From: Balanoglossus misakiensis
Taxonomy: Eukaryota; Hemichordata
Direction of reading: 5' to 3'
NCBI GenBank assembly: GCA_040954595.2
Contig: CM082589.2
Span: forward strand, 4,216,001-4,280,000
DNA length: 64,000 bases
Shown: positions 26,465 through 37,600 of the stretch, piece after piece
Position numbering within the stretch: position 1 is the stretch's first letter
Layout of the letters: each line of letters begins with the position of its first letter
Made by a program: the position numbers and the translations under genes
The notes under the pieces: generated by a model
Told to the model about the DNA's origin: nothing
Databases searched by the model: none
Seen by the model: only the letters and a program-made list of their open reading frames with translations

Positions 26465-29400
26465 CCCCCTCTCCCTCTCCCCCCTCTCTCTCTGAAATGA
26501 CTCAAAAGGAATCAGATGATCTACTGAATTTTCTGTTAGCGCTGAATCCGTGACCATCAAAAAAGAATGCACTTATTCGATTAATCGGACGACGGTCTCG
26601 GGGGGTTCTCGTGCACCGCTTCCGCTTCCGGGCATGACACAGAGAAACGTCAACGGCAATGTTACAATGTATTTCGTTTCCGGGCATCTGATAGAATCTC
26701 CACTTTTCTAGCAGGACGTCACAATCGTAGACCATCGCTCCGATAACCGGCAAATTGCGAATAATGAATAATGAATACAGAGAATATGTGCGGTTTTGTA
26801 CGCATCTGAACTCTTTTTTCAGTTAATCGCGTGCCCGCCTACAGACGAAGATTTTTCCCCCTTTTCTTTTATCAGCATCGAGTATAACATCTCATTACAA
26901 ATGAGTGAACTGTCGTCTCCTTTTTCTCTTGAATTTAGAGAAATTATGGGTGGATGGCTTCGTTAGATAGAACCTCAGATTTTATTAACAGAGGAAGGAA
27001 ATGTCATTTCTTATTTCTGTGATAGCGTCTTATTCCTTGTTTGACTGACTCGGATTAAAGCGAACGACGCATGCAGAAGATTGGGAGAGAGAAAAAAGTT
27101 TACGTTTTCCATAATCACCAAGTCACGACCCGCCTTCCAAGAATTACTGTCTAGATTCCACGGACTGTGAAATCGAAGAATGTAAAATGCTTAGCTACAC
27201 ACAAAGAATCATTCTGGTTCTAATTATCTTCATGTGTCCCCTTTTCTCTTTGGCTGTCCAGGTTGTCGCGATGAGCGTCTCCGTCTTCACACTCTGCGCA
27301 ATCGCAATCGACCGCTACTTCGCCATCTGTCAGCCGCTGATGTTCAAGAGCACGGCGAAGCGCGCCATCACTGTCATCTGCACCATCTGGGTGACGTCAT
27401 TCATGGTGCCCATTCCGCAGATCGTGGTGTACCGGACACAGCCGGCCGAACTGGCTCCGATGTTTGTGTATTTAACCAAGTGCTATGAGGTAGGGAATGC
27501 GTCCCCCGTGCCAACTTGTAGAATGTGGCTGTAACTGGACCGTGGATGTTTACACAATTCAGACATACAGTCAAGTGCCCAGTGTTTCCAGTTTCACATT
27601 TTGTATCTTGGCGGTTTTCATTTTAGTTGAACGTAAATTGCCCGTGAAATCAGTGGAGCTGTCGTCATCAAAAGATTTAAACGCAGTCGTCACAGCAACA
27701 ACGCGCACAATCACAAAATGGAAAACGCAAAATATCGCCAAATCTTGAGCCCTTAAACCCAAACGATCTCGCCTGGTTCTTTTCGGTAGATTCTATTTCG
27801 TTCCGAACTGAACATGCGTAAAACATTTTCTTTCGGTGTCGGGGAGCGATTGCGAAACACACTAAGACCTTGTCAGCCGAAGGAAATCTCTCTCTGAACA
27901 AATTGTTTGCTTTCTGATCGTAGCGATTCAATTCCATCAGACGCCAGCCGGATTGCTTTCTATCAGGAGACTTTATGATTTGCATTTAAATATGCTTTTA
28001 CGGAGTCTATCGAAAGGATTTCACGCTTGTTAAGTCTATGTAAAAGTAACTAGATTTCAATGAGTGTTTGATTATTTGTCAGCGTTGACCGAGGTGAGTC
28101 GCATTAAGTTGTGATTCAAGTTACACGGCTTTATTTCACGACTATAAAATGTAATCACATTAGTTTTAATGTTGTGATTATACTATTTCTCTTTTTTTAT
28201 ATTTTTGCTATTTCGTCAAAGGTTGACTGGTTCGGCACAATAGCGCAGAAGGTTTACCACGTTGTCTTGGTGATGATCGTCTACGTCATACCTTTGGTTT
28301 TGGTGACCGTGGCCTATCTGCTGGTCTGCCGCCAGCTGTGGGCTCGAATACCGGGCTCGTACGAGGCGGCCGACGCGAAAGGTTCCGCCCCCAACGGCTC
28401 GGCGTCCAGCAAGGCCGCCGAGAGTCAGTTGAGATCGCGGCGCAAGGTGGCTAAGATGCTGATCGTGGTGGTCATCATCTTCGCCGTGTGCTACCTGCCG
28501 CTGCACGTGTTGAATATTCTAAGGTGGGTGTTGGTTTGATTCACAGTACGTGGCTAATACGCAGGCTAATATCCCCTCTTTCCAGACAAGTAAACCATAG
28601 ATGTGGTTTTCCCTGTGCGCAATAAAAAGTGGTGCAAAAATCGTGAAAATAGTCATCTTTCCCGCGGGAATAGTCAAAACTATGCACACGCACATATTGG
28701 CACGTAAATTTGATTAATTCAAAACTTGACATTCAAAGCAATAATAACTAGGTAGGCTTTTTCGCGGTTTTATTCCCACCTGCCCCGTTTGCCTCTTTTT
28801 ATTTCTAACTTTCTCGCTCTGTTCGCTTTCAGGCAATTCCCAGTGTTTGAAAACGTGTCGGATGACAGTCGCAAGCTGTTCCACATTCCGTTCCTGGTGG
28901 CGCATTGGCTGGCCTTCGCCAACAGCGCAGTCAACCCAATCATATACAACTTTCTGTCAGGTGAGCTGGGGGGTATTCGTTGCAAAAGCTAATGGCGTAG
29001 GACACAATTAATTAACATGCTGTAAATTGGGCGTGATGACTTATTATTCCGCGGGCCTGCCGTTTCGTTAACTCCGTAAACTGTCCAAAAATCAATACAC
29101 CTGTCCGCTGGGCAACCGCGCTAGTGTGTCCCCGACTCGGTAATTAGTAAGACATCGCTAACAAATTACTAATCTTCGTTCAAAACTATTAAATGATGGC
29201 TCTGTATAATGCAACGACCAGTGTATAGATATGTTGTCAAAACTGGGCAAAAGAGCCACAATTGGCCATAACTCGATTGTCAGTTGTACATTAATACGCT
29301 GTACGTGTTTCCACTGTCGTGCCACGTACTTATTTTATGCGTAAATATTTCCGCTATGCCGATAAATGGCGAGCCATATATTCGTCACGCTGGCAAAATT

Positions 29401-30244
29401 GTCCATTATTGGATAACGCAGATCCCTTTATCGCCTGAATGTCTGTACACACGCGGTTCAAAGTGCAGTTGTTTCGACCAATTCTGCTGGCTAGCCTCGC
29501 ATTCTTCCGAAGTCACCAGGCCCATTGAGCTTGACGTGGGTGTTTATTAAGTTATTCACTGCATTCTTCTCGGGACGTCGAACTCTCGATATTTTAATCG
29601 AAAATAACGTAATACAGCGGTCGCGCGTGTCAAATTGATTCGATTTTTTCCACTCAAAGGCCAGGCCTTTCCATGCACGTTTCCTCAGTATTCCAAATCT
29701 GTCAATACGCTCAGTCACTCGTTGTAAAACACTCAATAATACCGGGGCTTTTCCAGTCTGTATTTCCTGTTTCTAATCCAGCTATGAATGAATACTAAAA
29801 TATCTATTCGGAATAATCTGTTTGATTGACGCCTATGTCTGCACGCCATATTTACATTCTGTGTATCACCAGCCGATACTATGAACTGTCAAACATACCC
29901 AGTTATTAATATCTATTGACAAGCGTGCAATTTTATTTTTTTATAATTTGGAATATCAGCCGACTGACGTTGATGGCAGTTTTTTGTGGTTGAGTTAAGA
30001 GATACTGACTGAACGTACACATTTTCACATTTTAGCTAAATTCCGGAAGGAGTTCCAGGCCGCCTTCCGCTGTTGCATCTGTTGCGCATCTGCCAGGCGC
30101 AGGAAGCGACGACGGATGCATCGCTACCAGAGCTCACTGAACAGCAGCACGGTGTCCAACTCGCGAACGTACACCGAGAACGTGCACTTGAGCACGATCA
30201 AGACCAGCAACTCCCTCTACAACTCGCAATCGCAGTTCCAGTAA
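24556..30244 (+). CDS. Orexin/allatotropin receptor-like GPCR, gene A (5 exons, 438 aa)
   Basis: Class A peptide GPCR of the plasma membrane, expected to bind an orexin/allatotropin-type neuropeptide and probably couple to Gq (family knowledge). Join 24556-25005, 27262-27489, 28222-28523, 28833-28960, 30036-30244; all introns are GT..AG with phases 0,0,2,1. Seven hydrophobic helices lie near residues 70-94, 106-130, 140-169, 185-206, 237-263, 301-325 and 344-367. Landmarks: N88 (1.50), D116 (2.50), C143 to C224 disulphide, Q150 (3.32), DRY 167-169, P250 (5.50), CYLP 316-319, N324 (6.55), H351 (7.39), NPIIY 361-365. The RRKVAKML run before TM6 and HWLAFANSAVNPIIYNFLS in TM7 are family signatures. 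N-glycosylation sequons are at N10, N16, N20 and N38. Cysteines 382, 383, 385 and 386 after helix 8 suit palmitoylation. The ATG at 24556 has A at -3 and G at +4; there is no earlier in-frame ATG back to the splice-like CAG at 24501. Length matches vertebrate orexin receptors. Paralog of gene B. Confidence 0.95.
25758..25771. repeat. Poly-C run in gene A intron 1
   Basis: Fourteen consecutive C bases; a length-unstable homopolymer. Confidence 0.97.
26406..26493. repeat. (TC)n microsatellite and polypyrimidine tract
   Basis: About 27 uninterrupted TC units (to 26461) followed by a C/T-only run to 26493. Mirror-symmetric homopyrimidine DNA of this kind can form triplex (H-DNA) structures. It sits in intron 1 of gene A. 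Confidence 0.97.
27262..27489 (+). other. Gene A coding exon 2 (residues 151-226)
   Basis: Acceptor TGTCCAG at 27261, donor GAG|GTAGGG, phase 0 at both ends, 76 codons. Encodes the rest of TM3 with DRY (167-169), intracellular loop 2 with the family motif FKSTAKRA, TM4 with W193, and extracellular loop 2 up to C224. Confidence 0.95.
27490..28221 (+). other. Gene A intron 2
   Basis: Phase 0 intron of 732 bases, GTAGGG to TCAAAG. The acceptor is preceded by a T-rich tract (ctctttttttatatttttgc). I see no other feature in it. Confidence 0.9.
28222..28523 (+). other. Gene A coding exon 3 (residues 227-326 plus 2 bases)
   Basis: Acceptor TCAAAG at 28221, donor AAG|GTGGGT, phase 0 in and phase 2 out. 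Encodes the end of extracellular loop 2, the KVYH entry of TM5, P250, a third intracellular loop rich in Ala/Ser/Gly (about residues 270-295), the basic RSRRKVAK segment and TM6 with CYLP and N324. Confidence 0.95.
28524..28832 (+). other. Gene A intron 3
   Basis: Phase 2 intron of 309 bases, GTGGGT to TTTCAG, with a pyrimidine-rich 3' end. I see no other feature in it. Confidence 0.9.
28833..28960 (+). other. Gene A coding exon 4 (R327 to S369)
   Basis: Acceptor CTTTCAG at 28832, donor TCAG|GTGAGC, phase 2 in and phase 1 out. The first base completes Arg327. Encodes extracellular loop 3 and TM7 with H351 and NPIIY. Confidence 0.95.
28961..30035 (+). other. Gene A intron 4
   Basis: Phase 1 intron of 1075 bases, GTGAGC to TTTTAG. 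I see no coding or repeat feature in it. Confidence 0.9.
30036..30244 (+). other. Gene A coding exon 5 (A370 to stop)
   Basis: Acceptor TTTTAG at 30035, phase 1. Encodes helix 8 (KFRKEFQAAF), the RCCICC cysteine cluster, a basic run RRRKRRR near residues 390-396 and a Ser/Thr/Asn-rich tail that could be phosphorylated. The stop codon TAA is at 30242-30244. Confidence 0.93.
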
Positions 30245-31857
30245 AGCATTTTTCGTGACGCCGCCGAACGTGGGGAACTCGCTTCCATCTTTAAGGGTTG
30301 AAGAGCGCCATCTAGTGAAATTCGTCATGTCCTACAGACCGACCGACAGCCGCTCACAGCCTAATTCTGATTGGGTGGGAATTTCCTCATCGGTGCATTC
30401 ACCTGGTTATGTTTATTGACACGCACTTAACGCAGACGTTGATTGTTAATATCAGGCCTGTACACGGATGCTAAGAAACTTCTTTCGGCGCATTCGTTGA
30501 TGACAGATGGAAACAGTACTGGACAGGACGGGTTACTTGGCCATCTGCACGAATGCACTGGCCGGAAACCTATTGCTACGTGACAGCGTCGCCCTGATGG
30601 AATTGTACGTGTCTTTTCGTACCTATTTTAGATAATGTTTACATGTATAAGACAGTATTAACGCAGAGTGGCAGCGATAGGACCGTGGGTGTACATACAA
30701 TTCTACACAAATGAACCTCGTCCGTTGCCATTAAACTTAACTTAGGGTAAGAAATCTATTTTACGTTTGTAAATCACTACAATTGTACAATCATCACATA
30801 CACGTGAAATTATCTGTATACACATTAATCTCACACGATTTACATGAGACTTTCATGACTTTTAAATTGACCTTAGTCAACTGTTTCAATTTCAACACAT
30901 GTTCGATTTACTGTACATACAAACACCCATTTGATCCAGAAATACAAACTGCAATTGTATTCATAAACACAAATTTATGTTTTCACAAAATCATTTTACT
31001 ACATAGGCTAAATACTGCATAAAGGCTTTTAGGGGAAACTATCATGACTGATATGTTCGTATTATAATATTTGTATCTCTACATAACTAAACAATTTTCT
31101 TAGGTTGCATCGATAAAATTGATCCACACTCGTCACGTGGTGTCTGTTTAAAGAACTTGTTTTGTTTTCAAATAATCTGTACTTTCGTAGAGAGCATATT
31201 TCACCTTGAAACTTGAAAGCATATGAATGTGCTTGTATATTAATCGATGTAAGACATTTACCCTTTTTGTACAATCATTGTATTTTAATGTGTGCATACA
31301 TGAATAATACCTTAAATTGAAACACGCGAAGTAGGTATACTGTATATGTAGAGCTTGAATAATGTACATACCTGAAAATCATTTGTAAAATATTCAATTG
31401 AGTGTTCTACGTGTATTTGTGAAGTTTTCTTAATATGTGAAAACAAAATTCACATAATCCAATGGCTACTGACTCTGGAACAAGTATAAGTTAAAGGTAT
31501 GTTGATTAAAATTAAACCGATATCTTCTCTGAGTGATGTTCATTGCGTGTCATCGTCTGATAGACCATGTTTTTGGAGCCGTGAAAAGAAGTAGCCGTTA
31601 TTTATGTGTTGGCATTGAAAGCAGAGTGTTACGGCACGCTGGCCGTTCAGTTCCGAAACATGGCAGTGAGCAAATAGACTTACTGAATGGCTCGCTTTGG
31701 TGAACCAACCAGCGCAGCACGCAACAAAGACGGTCAACAATAGGCACACCACACGTTGTTTCCTTGCTTATGGAAACTTTTAATTACTACAACTAAACAT
31801 TGGTAAATATAAAATGGTTGTACACTGAGAAAAAAATAATAAGTGACTACCTTAAAT

Positions 31858-32241
31858 GTGACCAGGTGTGGGAAATGAAAGACTAAAGTCCAAGGTTCTG
31901 TAGCGCACGACGAACGCGACCAGCGCCACGGCAGTCCCAACAGCGACGTTCAGTCCGAGTGGCGTTCTGGCACAATTTCCCCGGTAGACGACAAGGCTTT
32001 CAGACGAATTCCTCATGAGGTCGCACGGCTTCTGGGCGCGGTTTCCAGACCAGTGCAACGGGAAATACGGCACAGCTTCCAAGCCGGCAAGGAACGGAAG
32101 AGCTCACCCGGGCAAGTCCAAATTAGCAGCTACGCCGCAACACAACGTGCGGGCTTTTCATATGGGGAAAATAATGAATGCACCACACCTGGTCACGCAA
32201 ATATTCAAATTACGAAAGTAAGCGAAAACACACCTGGTCAC
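31858..32241. repeat. Three copies of ACACCTGGTCAC (one inverted)
   Basis: ccacacctggtcac is at 32183-32196, its exact inverse is at 31858-31871, and a 13/14 match is at 32228-32241. The core contains a CACCTG E-box. It lies in the putative gene A 3' UTR. It could be the ends of a small element or a repeated binding site. Confidence 0.6.
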
Positions 32242-32635
32242 AAAACAACAGCAAACTTCTCCTACGAAACAAGAGGAAATATCCAAAGCGCCACCAAGTG
32301 TCGAGGGGTAAGGCAGCGCGGCACGCTTGATATCCCGTTCAATTATTCTGCAGTCATTTAAGCGTGTAATAGTGTTTTCAGTCGAAACAGAAAAGCCACA
32401 AATACACTGGAATCTAGTTATACTGACAGACCGCGCCCGGTATTGGTGGAGCTGATTGGTCGATCTTGTGAATTTCGCCGAAGTTATGATTTCATCGGCA
32501 TATACACAACGTAGCTGTTATCAGCCCCGGGGACATCGATAAGCAGACCATGTTGACAGAGGAAAATATGGTTCATATTACTTTTAAAACGAAACGCTTT
32601 TGGGAGTATCTTGTTTGGACACCTTGAATGCTTTT

Positions 32636-32641
32636 AATAAA
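32636..32641 (+). terminator. Candidate poly(A) signal for gene A (proximal)
   Basis: AATAAA with a GT-rich downstream element (gatagtgttagtgtgac) within about 25 bases. It is the first canonical hexamer after the gene A stop and would give a 3' UTR of about 2.4 kb. Confidence 0.4.
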
Positions 32642-32988
32642 TTGCGATAGTGTTAGTGTGACTTTATAAGCGCCACTGACGGTTTTCGAGTGTATTTTAA
32701 CAAAGAGTAATTTGCAAAGTTGACTGACACATGGCACTGTTACCATCTGTTGACTGTCGAGGACTCGTTTCAAAGGTTAGACATGAGAAATTTATGCTCG
32801 GTGGTCTATGAACGCAACTGAGGCAGAGTATGCGATTAGTATTCAATTATTGGGAAATCAGAAATCACCAGTTAGAAAATAGAGAAACTAAAACAGAATA
32901 TAAATCCGTTCCTGCAGCGTTTTTAGTTATTCACAAAAAATGAGATCACAGATTCGTGAGTTATGCTTGGTGTCATATGTATTACATA

Positions 32989-32994
32989 AATAAA
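32989..32994 (+). terminator. Candidate poly(A) signal for gene A (distal)
   Basis: AATAAA within cataaataaacgtc, followed by GT-rich and then T-rich sequence (ttgtgattgaatgatgt). It lies about 50 bases from the opposing gene B signal. Confidence 0.35.
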
Positions 32995-33039
32995 CGTCAA
33001 CACAATGCTAGAAGAGTTGTGATTGAATGATGTAATTCT

Positions 33040-33045
33040 TTTATT
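33040..33045 (-). terminator. Candidate poly(A) signal for gene B
   Basis: AATAAA on the minus strand, the first canonical hexamer after the gene B stop, with ttgtgttgacg GT-rich sequence downstream on that strand. It would give a 3' UTR of about 1.4 kb. A weaker ATTAAA variant lies closer, at 33725-33720. Confidence 0.4.
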
Positions 33046-34420
33046 TATACACTTTGCATGATACAAGGAAAACAACACATGAAATATACACATTCACGTT
33101 GTACTTTTTTGCGTTCACATTAAAATTAGCATCCAGTTGTTTCATAATACCAAAATAATTGCAGACCGGTATTTTTGTGATGCTACATAATTTTTAGCAA
33201 GAAACATTCCGTGTTCTACGTGTTTATGTAATATATAAGCAATCCCTTGGTTTTTGACACGGTTTATGAAAACAGGTTTTGAAACAACATCTGGTTGACT
33301 GAGTCTATTATAAAAGAAACAAATGTTCCTGTACATCCTAAAGGTACATTTTAAATATCACATTTAAACACACCAACACGTTTTCTATTCATAATCGCGA
33401 CATTTCAAGATGAAAAAAAAAATCGACGGTTAAAATGTTCCCAGATAAATACAAACCCCAATACCCTATAAAATAAATATGCTTAAATAAACAGTTTAAG
33501 GATGTAATAAACTCCCTCAAATGAATATCGATATAATGGCCCTTAACATAACATGACACGACAGAGGTAAATATGTGTTAATTAAGTTGCAAAACGATAC
33601 ATGCACAAAATATCATTGTGCGAATGTTAATAACTTACAAGGGGAAATATCACATGAATTGGTATTTTCAGCTTTATGTGCTCTTAACGTTTCTGAGCGC
33701 GTGACTATATCAAGAATACTTTAATATAACCCTCTCCCACCAACGTATTGTCTTTTTTAAATTCTTGGTGCAAAGAGGAGAAAGTGAAATTCTGAAGATT
33801 TTTGTAAAATTCTTGGCCTGAAAGTTAATCACAAACAAGCGTCTCAAATCCCCAGAAATATTGGTCCGCCATGCAATTTTGTTATACATATAATACTAGA
33901 AGTTTTGCATTTAAACGCGTCTCAAAAATAAAAGCTGCATTCTTCATTTATATACTTTGCTCCCGGTAAGACCTACAAAACCACCTAAGGTCCTTGGGAT
34001 CAGAGATTGAAAATAATGTAAGCTCTATTGATTACAAAAATGCGACATAACCACAAACGTCTCTGTCTGTGTTTACTACATGTATATAGACAATCTGAAT
34101 AGCATATTTTGTAACTGAACGGACAATGAATACCTTCCATCAGATATCTTCTGAAAATATTTCCCCACAAAATTAAAATTAGAAGAATAAGGTATTTTGT
34201 GGGATACTCTTTTTCATATAATTTATCTCAATCAATTTTCCGATGTTAATGTTTTACTATACGCCTTTGTATACCACAACATATACCGGGTTTACTGTTT
34301 CAGACATATTTAGGCTATTACTGATATATACAGCATGTGCATTAACTGTACATAAAAGATGACAATGTCATGTAGTGAATAATGGCGATTATATTCGGTT
34401 AACACCTATATGCGTTTACT

Positions 34421-34608
34421 TCATACATGCACGCCAGTTTTAATGGTTGTCATGGTAATCTGGTCGGTGCACGAGCTGTTTCCGTATGCCTTGGAGGTGG
34501 ACATCATGGAGCCATGGTAACCGTCGCGCCGTTTCCTCCGCCTTCGCTTGGAACGCAAGCAGCAGAGGCAACAGGTAAAGGCGGCTTTGAACTCCTTGCG
34601 AAATTTGG
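34421..34608 (-). other. Gene B coding exon 5 (A362 to stop)
   Basis: Acceptor TCTCGCAG, phase 1. Encodes helix 8 (KFRKEFKAAF), TCCLCC, a strongly basic KRRRRKRR run and a short Ser/Thr/Met-rich tail ending in GVHV. The stop codon TGA is at 34423-34421. Confidence 0.93.
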
Positions 34609-37600
34609 CTGCGAGATGAAAAGAAATGTTGTGATTTATGGCCAATGAAGTATACTCGACCAGGAAAGGAAATTAATTTTCAACGCCTCACTTTGAAAAT
34701 GTTACAAACGACAGAATGCATTTTATCAACGATCGATCGAGACGACTTTGAGTTTTAGACCCTTGCCCTGATTAATACATTTGATGTAGCATTCTATTGA
34801 TATTCTGCTATAACATAAAAATATGCTCAATGCTAAAATATTCACGGTACGCACACTTGTTGTAAATACTCTTATTAACTTCATCCGGTATATTTTATCG
34901 CTGGGCCTCCCAAGACACGTATAAACATCTACTAAAATGGATGAAGCAAGCTGGCCGTTAAGTCTTTCAGATAAACATTACAATATTTAGTGAGCTATGA
35001 GTTGAATCACAAAGGTATAGTGTACGTGAGCAGCTGTAATTTTGACAGAGTGTGTTATGTATACCGACAGTCTGGCATTCCAGTGTAACAATGGCATTCG
35101 ATGTTTTCAAGTTTCACATTCAGTTGGGCATTACCAATTGAGTGAACGTATATAAGTTTTATTCGTCAACACTAAAGAGACCATGGGGTTATGCTTGATT
35201 TCTGACTCTTTACACGTGACTTGAAAATTAAAACAGCCACATCAGCCAGCGCTGCGAAGGTAATTAAGTTGAGTGGTAACATTACTTTTTGAGAAAGGAT
35301 ATAATAGTGGAGCAGGACAAAGAGAGACGGCCATATAGAGGCAAAGAGATCGATTAACAGGCAGGACTGATATATGGGAGTTGAGAGCAAGACTTGTAAC
35401 TTACCGCTCAAAAAGTTATAGACGATTGGGTTGACTGCGCTGTTTGCAAATGCCAGCCAATGGGCGAGCAGGAAAGGAATATGAAACGAACTACGGGCAT
35501 CATGGACCACGACGAATAAGGGAAATTGCCTGAAAAAAGAGAAGAGAAAACTGAATCTTGAGAACCACTCACACAAATCAGTGTTACAACATTTACTGAG
35601 CAAATAATAAAATACTGTTTGGTTTTATGTCGGCGATATAAGAACACTATTTATGACATCCATTTAAGGACACGCATCGGTTAGGTTAGAAGCAATATTC
35701 CTGGCAATTATCTAGTCTCGACCGCAAGGTGTGTAGAATTCACCAGCCGTTGTTTTACGCTCACTGCAAATAGGAAGCCCCAATATAGTCACGATGTCGT
35801 TTAACTTTTACGACACTGTCTAGTTAGTATTTCCTTTTGTATAGAAGCAAAATTGCAGATTGTTGATGCTGTGCTAGTAGGAAGGTCTCGCTCACCTCAA
35901 AATATTGAGAATGTGTAACGGCAGGTAACAGATGGCGAAGAGAATGACCACTATGATGAGCATCTTGGCCACTTTCCTGCGCGACTTCAGCTGGCTCACC
36001 GTGGCCCGGTTGGCGCCGGATCCGTTGGCGTCGTTGTGGCGGTGCTTGGACACGGCCAGTCCGGGGATGGAGGCCCACAACTGCTGGCAGACCATGGTGT
36101 AGGCCACGCCTATCAGGATTAAGGGGATGGCGTAGATGACCAGGACTAGGGCGATGTGGTAGACCTTCTGCTGGATGGTTCCAAACCAACCGATCTAGAA
36201 AGACAGCAACACTTATGGGAGTGATTGAAATTACTTTTGAATGTTTATAGTTTCCGTGGTCATTTTGGTCCAGCTCGAGCTGGATTCTCTCCACCACGGC
36301 ATTTTGTCAGTTGAGTAAGAGTTACCTGAGACGCGGTATACCGATGCAAATTTTCCCCAAATGAGAAAATGTGCTTCTTGTTTATTATGTGATTGCTTCC
36401 CCGAAAGGCCTACGGTGCTTGGATGTTCAATAGACTACATCACGCCATCCTGGAGATGGATTAGAAACCTTTTGCCGTTGGCCATTTTACGTCAATGACG
36501 CACGCGAGTAATCACTCTAAAATCCAAGATGGCGGATGGCAGAGTAGCTACACAGACAAACTTGGCTTCAACTATAGTTTCCGCGGTCGTAACGCGGGAA
36601 AACCTAATCGTGTATTCGGCACGCTTCATCCAACTGTTTGTCGAGTGTCTGATAAGACAGCGATGGTCATGAAAATGCAACACGTTAATTTGGTGCGAAC
36701 ATCAGTGTTCAACTCGTGTTGCCTTCAATCGCCACGTCGTGCCTTTCGCTCGAGTTCATGAATTTTAATGTTGAACTCGCAGCACCGTTTCTAATTGACA
36801 GGATCACAAGCTGATTAATTTTAATGATCACTCTGTATGCACACAAGGCCAAAGATGCGTCGCTGATAGGAAAGTGAATCAGAACGCTCGCTGAATCGCG
36901 AATTCCGATGGAAATAATCAGGCAAAATGACAAAATCATATAGTTCATGGACGAATCTGGTAAAACCACAATGTCACACCACCTTCGCAATGCAAATCCA
37001 AACATAATCACATACACGTTTTGATTCTCAGAACGTCAAGTGACAGATGCATTAAACCGTTTCACTAAACAATACTGAAAAAAAAACAGCCTTATCATGA
37101 AATAGCTTACAGTGTCACTTTTCGAAGAAGAAAAAGAACTTGATAGAGTAAAACTACTTATAAACCCAACTATTGTTTTCTATTGTACTAAACGACTTTC
37201 AATTCCAGATTCCTCGCCAGTGTTCGCCTAAAGCAACGGATCTGTGCCGTAAACATGTTATACCGGGTACTGTAACCCGCATTGCCGCAACTGCACACTT
37301 ACCGACTACACAACGCAACACCGCGTGAAATCAAATAAACGCAGCCACGCAAAGCCCGTGCTTTGACACTAGCGCCATGATTAACGTACACGCATCTCAG
37401 GCGCCCAGTGGGCCGTGCGCGATCTGTTGCCATGGCAGTGTCGCGCAAGCTTTCAAAATATCCGGAACTACGAAATGTCACAATTTTGTTATCAAGAAGT
37501 ATCCTAGACTCAAAGTGTCCAAGCTTACCTCAAAGCACTTTTTCAGATAGATGTACTGAGAAGCAGTGCTGTTTAGGCCACCGGCTGGTTTGGTTTCGTA

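Larger units (their letters stand above)
25006..27261 (+). other. Gene A intron 1, pyrimidine-tract rich
   Basis: Phase 0 intron of 2256 bases. It carries a CT-rich stretch at about 25130-25255, a run of 14 C at 25758-25771, a GA run at about 25962-25976 and a long TC microsatellite at 26406-26493. No further coding exon is seen inside it. Confidence 0.9.
30245..34420. other. Region between the convergent stop codons (3' UTRs and spacer)
   Basis: 4176 bases between the facing stop codons of genes A and B, AT-rich and without recognisable coding content. The first canonical plus-strand AATAAA after gene A is at 32636, followed by a GT-rich stretch; a second is at 32989. The first canonical minus-strand AATAAA after gene B is at 33045-33040. 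Long 3' UTRs on both sides are likely but not proven. Three copies of the word ACACCTGGTCAC (one inverted) lie at 31.86-32.24 kb. Confidence 0.6.

Noticed and set aside
35824-36297. 157-codon minus-strand frame over gene B exon 3
   Set aside because: Out-of-frame shadow; the true exon 3 frame is bounded by good splice sites and encodes TM5 and TM6.
36527-36545. Second aagatggcgg (YY1-like) word, with an ATG, inside gene B intron 2
   Set aside because: No donor or coding context follows; probably incidental.
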